From: Arcticibacterium sp964021845
GTDB taxonomy: Bacteria; Bacteroidota; Bacteroidia; Cytophagales; Spirosomataceae
Reading direction: 5' to 3'
Assembly: GCF_964021845.1 (NCBI RefSeq)
Contig: NZ_CAXHZC010000010.1
Span: 62,001 to 126,000, forward strand
Length of the DNA: 64,000 nucleotides
In this document: piece by piece, positions 61,050-64,000 of the stretch
Layout: each line of letters opens with the position of its first letter
Position numbering within the stretch: the first letter of the stretch is position 1
Notes under the pieces: model-generated
What the model was told of the DNA's origin: nothing
What the model saw: only the letters and a program-made list of their open reading frames with translations
The model's database searches: none
Position numbers and translations under genes: made by a program

Positions 61050-61808
61050 ATGAAGTTATTTTCTAGAAAAGTGGGCGAAGGTAAGCCCTTAATCATTCTT
61101 CACGGGTTTCTGGGTTCGTCTGATAACCTGTTCACGGTAAGTAAGTATTTGGCCACCCAAGGCTTCTCTGTATTTATTTTAGATGCCAGAAATCATGGGC
61201 AGTCGCCTTCTTCATCTGAGCATAACTACCAAGTAATGGCGGATGATTTGGCAGAATTTATTGATGCCGAAGGTTTAGAAAACCCTGTGATTCTGGGACA
61301 TTCTATGGGAGGAAAAACAGTACTTCAATATGCTCAAAAATATGATAACTATGAGAAACTAATCATTGTAGATATAGCTCCTAAGTTCTACCCTACCCAT
61401 CATGAGCACATCATGGAAGGTTTAAATGCTATCAATATTGACACTTTGAAAAGCAGGAAAGAAGCGGAAGAGATATTCTCAGAATATGTTTCTGACCCAG
61501 GAGAAAGACAGTTTATCTTGAAAAACATCTACAGAATGGATGATGGTTTTGCATGGCGAATAAATATCCCTACGCTAAACAGTGAATTGGAGAACGTTGG
61601 TGAGGAAATTGAAAGTAGTAAAAATATTGACAAGCCTGTTTTATTTATCAAAGGCTCTGAGTCTAGCTATATTAAAGACGGTGATTTTGAGCTAATTCAA
61701 AAAACCTATACCAACGCCCAACTAATAGTTATAGATGGAGCAAACCACTGGGTGCATGCCACCAAACCAAAAGAGTTTATAGAAGCTGTTACCGAATTTG
61801 CCTTATGA
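61050..61808 (+). CDS. Alpha/beta hydrolase (YbfF-like)
   Basis: A 252-residue hydrolase. LHGFLGSSDNLFTVSKYL forms the oxyanion region, DARNHGQSP is typical of YbfF/ABHD11-like esterases, the nucleophile is in GHSMGGKTV (Ser near 91) and the catalytic His in GANHWVHATKP. The substrate is unknown. It overlaps the next gene by 4 nt. Confidence 0.9.
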   Translation: MKLFSRKVGEGKPLIILHGFLGSSDNLFTVSKYLATQGFSVFILDARNHGQSPSSSEHNYQVMADDLAEFIDAEGLENPVILGHSMGGKTVLQYAQKYDNYEKLIIVDIAPKFYPTHHEHIMEGLNAINIDTLKSRKEAEEIFSEYVSDPGERQFILKNIYRMDDGFAWRINIPTLNSELENVGEEIESSKNIDKPVLFIKGSESSYIKDGDFELIQKTYTNAQLIVIDGANHWVHATKPKEFIEAVTEFAL

Positions 61809-62227
61809 AGGTCTTTCAAGAAGAAATTACTTTAAGGGCTTACGCTAGAGGTTTTCATCTGATTACCGACATTGTTTTAAAAAACATGCCGGAGATTAGC
61901 CAAATAAAAGCTGGTGTTCTTCAAGTTTTCATTAAACATACCTCAGCATCACTAACTTTAAATGAAAACTGGGATGCTTCTGTAAGGGGAGATTTTGAAA
62001 GACATATCAATGTCATGGTACCGGAAAATGCTCCATACTACGAGCATAATTATGAAGGCTCAGATGATATGCCAGCTCATATTAAAGCATCCATATTTGG
62101 CAGTTCCGTCCAGATTCCGATAAGTAATGGAAAGCTAAACACTGGAACTTGGCAGGGGATTTATCTTTGTGAACACAGAAATGCCGATACTGGCCGAAAT
62201 TTAGTTTTGACCGCTTGGGGAGTTTAA
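61805..62227 (+). CDS. YjbQ family protein (secondary thiamine-phosphate synthase-like)
   Basis: The 140-residue YjbQ/UPF0047 protein contains VFIKHTSASLTLNENWD, HIKASIFGSSVQIPISNGKL, and GTWQGIYLCEHRN, the metal-site signature. The family shows weak thiamine-phosphate synthase activity in some members. It is translationally coupled to the hydrolase. Confidence 0.93.
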   Translation: MKVFQEEITLRAYARGFHLITDIVLKNMPEISQIKAGVLQVFIKHTSASLTLNENWDASVRGDFERHINVMVPENAPYYEHNYEGSDDMPAHIKASIFGSSVQIPISNGKLNTGTWQGIYLCEHRNADTGRNLVLTAWGV

Positions 62228-62248
62228 ACGTAACATTGAATACACAAA

Positions 62249-62280
62249 AAAGCCACGACTCCTTTTGGAACCGTGGCTTT
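62249..62280. terminator. Bidirectional terminator between YjbQ and malate dehydrogenase genes
   Basis: AAAGCCACG (62249-62257) pairs with CGTGGCTTT (62272-62280). On the minus strand it is followed by a T-run. Confidence 0.85.
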
Positions 62281-62301
62281 AAATATTTGACAAAATATTT
62301 C

Positions 62302-63240
62302 TTAAAGACCTTTCAAGGCTTCATTCATATTTCTTACTGCTGCTGCAGATGCTTCAAAAGCGGCTTTCTCTTCATTGCTCAATCTTACATTGACAATTTT
62401 TTGCCATCCACCTTTTCCTAACACTACAGGAACACCAATACAGATGTCTTTTTGGCCGTACTCTCCGTTAAGATAAACACAAGAAGGGATAATTCTTTGC
62501 TCATCTCTCAAGATAGCTTCTACCACTTGGCAAATTGCCGCTCCTGGAGCGTACCATGCAGAAGTTCCTAAAAGACCTGTCAACGTAGCACCGCCTACTT
62601 TAGTTTTGGCAGCTACTTCAGCTAAGTCCTCAGATTTGATAAATCTACTAACAGGAAGACCATTCCATGTAGCAAGTCTAGTTAAAGGAATCATAGTAGC
62701 GTCACCATGACCACCTATCACCATTCCGCTCACGTCATTGGTAGACATGTTCATGGCTTCTCCCAATCTGTAACGGAAACGAGCAGAATCCAAAGCACCA
62801 CCCATACCAAGAACTCTTTTCTTAGAAATCCCCATTTCTTGAGCTATTTGGTAAGTAAGGTAAGTCATTGTATCCATTGGGTTAGAAACAATAAGAATAA
62901 CCGCCTTAGGAGAAACTTCTAAAGCAGCTGTAACTACAGTTCTAACGATACCCGCATTTATTCCAATTAAATCTTCACGGCTCATACCTGGCTTTCTAGG
63001 AATACCAGAAGTAACCACAATTACGTCAGACTTTGCTGTCTTAGCATAATCGTTTGTAGACCCAACTATAGTTGTGTCAAAACCTTCAATAGAAGACGTC
63101 TGCATTAGGTCCATTGCTTTCCCTTCTGCTATCCCCTCTTTAATGTCTAATAAAACCACCTCGTCAGCTACTTCTCTGCGAGCAATCACATCAGCGGCAG
63201 TAGAACCTACTGCACCAGCACCTATTACAGTTACTTTCAT
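62302..63240 (-). CDS. mdh: Malate dehydrogenase
   Basis: A 312-residue LDH/MDH-superfamily enzyme. The NAD-binding motif is VTVIGAGAVGSTAADVIARR (residues 3-22), with Asp36 of LLDIKEG. SNPMDTMTYLTYQ and GMGGALDSARFRYRL carry the substrate loop and arginines, and GGHGDATMIPL the catalytic His. It is the NAD-type, short MDH of the TCA cycle. It is a single gene with its own terminator. Confidence 0.95.
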   Translation of the reverse strand: MKVTVIGAGAVGSTAADVIARREVADEVVLLDIKEGIAEGKAMDLMQTSSIEGFDTTIVGSTNDYAKTAKSDVIVVTSGIPRKPGMSREDLIGINAGIVRTVVTAALEVSPKAVILIVSNPMDTMTYLTYQIAQEMGISKKRVLGMGGALDSARFRYRLGEAMNMSTNDVSGMVIGGHGDATMIPLTRLATWNGLPVSRFIKSEDLAEVAAKTKVGGATLTGLLGTSAWYAPGAAICQVVEAILRDEQRIIPSCVYLNGEYGQKDICIGVPVVLGKGGWQKIVNVRLSNEEKAAFEASAAAVRNMNEALKGL

Positions 63241-63448
63241 TTAATTTGTATTTTCTTAGTAATCCTCCTTCCATTTGAGAATCACACGATTATAATATTA
63301 TTTCCAAACGGGTATATCCCTGATTGTGCAACAAAAATATTGTTCCAATGGACTTAAACCAAAAGTATCTACGCTATTTTTGAGAAAAGTAGCGTAAAAT
63401 GTAATTTTTTACCACTTACCATTGTTTTAGCATCAAAAAGCAATCTTA

Positions 63449-63883
63449 ATGAGTTCAAATAAGCAAACCGACGACTTAATTTCAAGAGTTCTCAATTCTA
63501 TTTTTTACAAAAGTTCTTTAGGCAAAGCCAGCCGAATTTCAAAGAATTCAAAGAGTCTTTTGGCTCTTTTAAGAAATGTATTGAACAAGTCTAAAGATTT
63601 AGGTGTGGGTGGCGTATTTGATTCCATCAGAACTAAAGTGGTAAGCATAGGAAGTTTGGTAAAAGCCTACGCTTCGGGAGAATATCGTGACATAGAATTG
63701 AAAAATTTGATCATCATGATTGCAAGTCTTGTCTATTTTCTATCTCCTATTGATCTATTGCCTGATTTCTTACCATTTCTTGGTTATGCAGATGACATTG
63801 CCTTACTTACATTTGTTTTGCAAAATATGAGAGAGGAAGTGGAAAAATTTGAGTTGTGGAAAATGAATAAAGACATCAATTAA
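63449..63883 (+). CDS. YkvA/DUF1232 family protein
   Basis: A 144-residue protein whose C-terminal part (IASLVYFLSPIDLLPDFLPF, then LGYADDIALLTFVLQNM) is the DUF1232 membrane-associated module. An N-terminal basic region of about 60 residues precedes it. The function is unknown. Confidence 0.9.
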   Translation: MSSNKQTDDLISRVLNSIFYKSSLGKASRISKNSKSLLALLRNVLNKSKDLGVGGVFDSIRTKVVSIGSLVKAYASGEYRDIELKNLIIMIASLVYFLSPIDLLPDFLPFLGYADDIALLTFVLQNMREEVEKFELWKMNKDIN

Positions 63884-63949
63884 CGACTATTTCTTCCACT
63901 TTTACGTATCTTTTATTTAACTTTGTTTATACTATATATCGAAAATATC

Positions 63950-64000
63950 ATGGAATTAGCTACATTATTATTCTTAGGGAATCTTGGAGGAACAGAGATA
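63950..64000 (+). CDS. tatA: Probable twin-arginine translocase subunit TatA, N-terminal fragment
   Basis: Only 17 codons are in the window: MELATLLFLGNLGGTEI. The short hydrophobic start and LGGTEI match TatA/E proteins of Bacteroidota (typically ...LGxxEI then the transmembrane helix). A -7 box TAACTTTG lies at 63918-63925. The call rests on this short peptide. Confidence 0.55.
   Translation, partial: MELATLLFLGNLGGTEI

Noticed and set aside
1..64000. CRISPR array
   Set aside because: No series of regularly spaced direct repeats was seen; the repeats at 52.4-56.7 kb are coding duplications.

Overview
The window is AT-rich chromosomal DNA from a member of the Bacteroidota, most likely the Cytophagales. 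The signs are TAnnTTTG-type promoters, weak Shine-Dalgarno signals, a type IX secretion C-terminal domain, TonB receptor/DUF4249 pairs, and a large lipoprotein-like protein with PVC-type dehydrogenase and haem domains. No species can be named from the sequence alone.

Layout. (1) Positions 1 to about 24,350 are an accessory defence island. At the left edge the 5' end of a probable retron reverse transcriptase runs off the window. Just upstream of it is a 230-240 nt candidate msr-msd RNA bounded by an 11-bp inverted repeat. Next come two WYL-domain regulators with inverted-repeat operators, and an SF1 helicase followed by an ATPase and a possible effector. A small secreted protein and a DUF2779 nuclease follow. 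The core of the island is a tightly packed eight-gene operon (10,204-21,613) that resembles a DNA phosphorothioation (Dnd-like) modification-restriction system: DUF4007 protein, large P-loop ATPase, DndC-like PP-loop protein, cysteine desulfurase, PLD-helicase fusion, 71-aa protein, DndD-like zinc-hook ATPase and a 152-aa protein. The right end (21.7-24.2 kb) holds excisionase-like and ribbon-helix-helix genes of mobile-element type. It abuts a tRNA-Arg(TCT) whose 3' end faces the island, as expected of a tRNA integration site, although no integrase or second att copy is visible.

(2) Positions 24.5-52.4 kb are ordinary housekeeping chromosome: M24 aminopeptidase, DUF1456, DUF1761, quinone reductase, cysM/epsC cysteine synthesis, two TonB receptors, htpG, glnS, aspS, two pirins, a TlpA-like thioredoxin, VanZ, an acyl-ACP desaturase, plsC and several lipoproteins. 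A type II toxin gene at 28.4-28.7 kb is broken by one extra A in a run of eight.

(3) Positions 52.4-58.0 kb are a second, smaller variable locus. Three paralogous PQQ-like propeller genes share exact or near-exact blocks (a 682-bp identical repeat and a 104-bp core) joined to unrelated 5' parts. Two of them are translationally coupled to a 53-codon gene, and a fossil of that gene's 3' end precedes the third. A GxxExxY gene with an in-frame nonsense codon sits inside the array. Two ParDE-type modules follow; one ParE has a nonsense codon at position 5.

(4) Positions 58-64 kb return to core genes: the large haem/dehydrogenase protein, an alpha/beta hydrolase with a YjbQ protein, malate dehydrogenase, a DUF1232 protein, and the first 17 codons of a probable tatA.

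Function calls rest on motifs read by eye and family knowledge. No database search was run.
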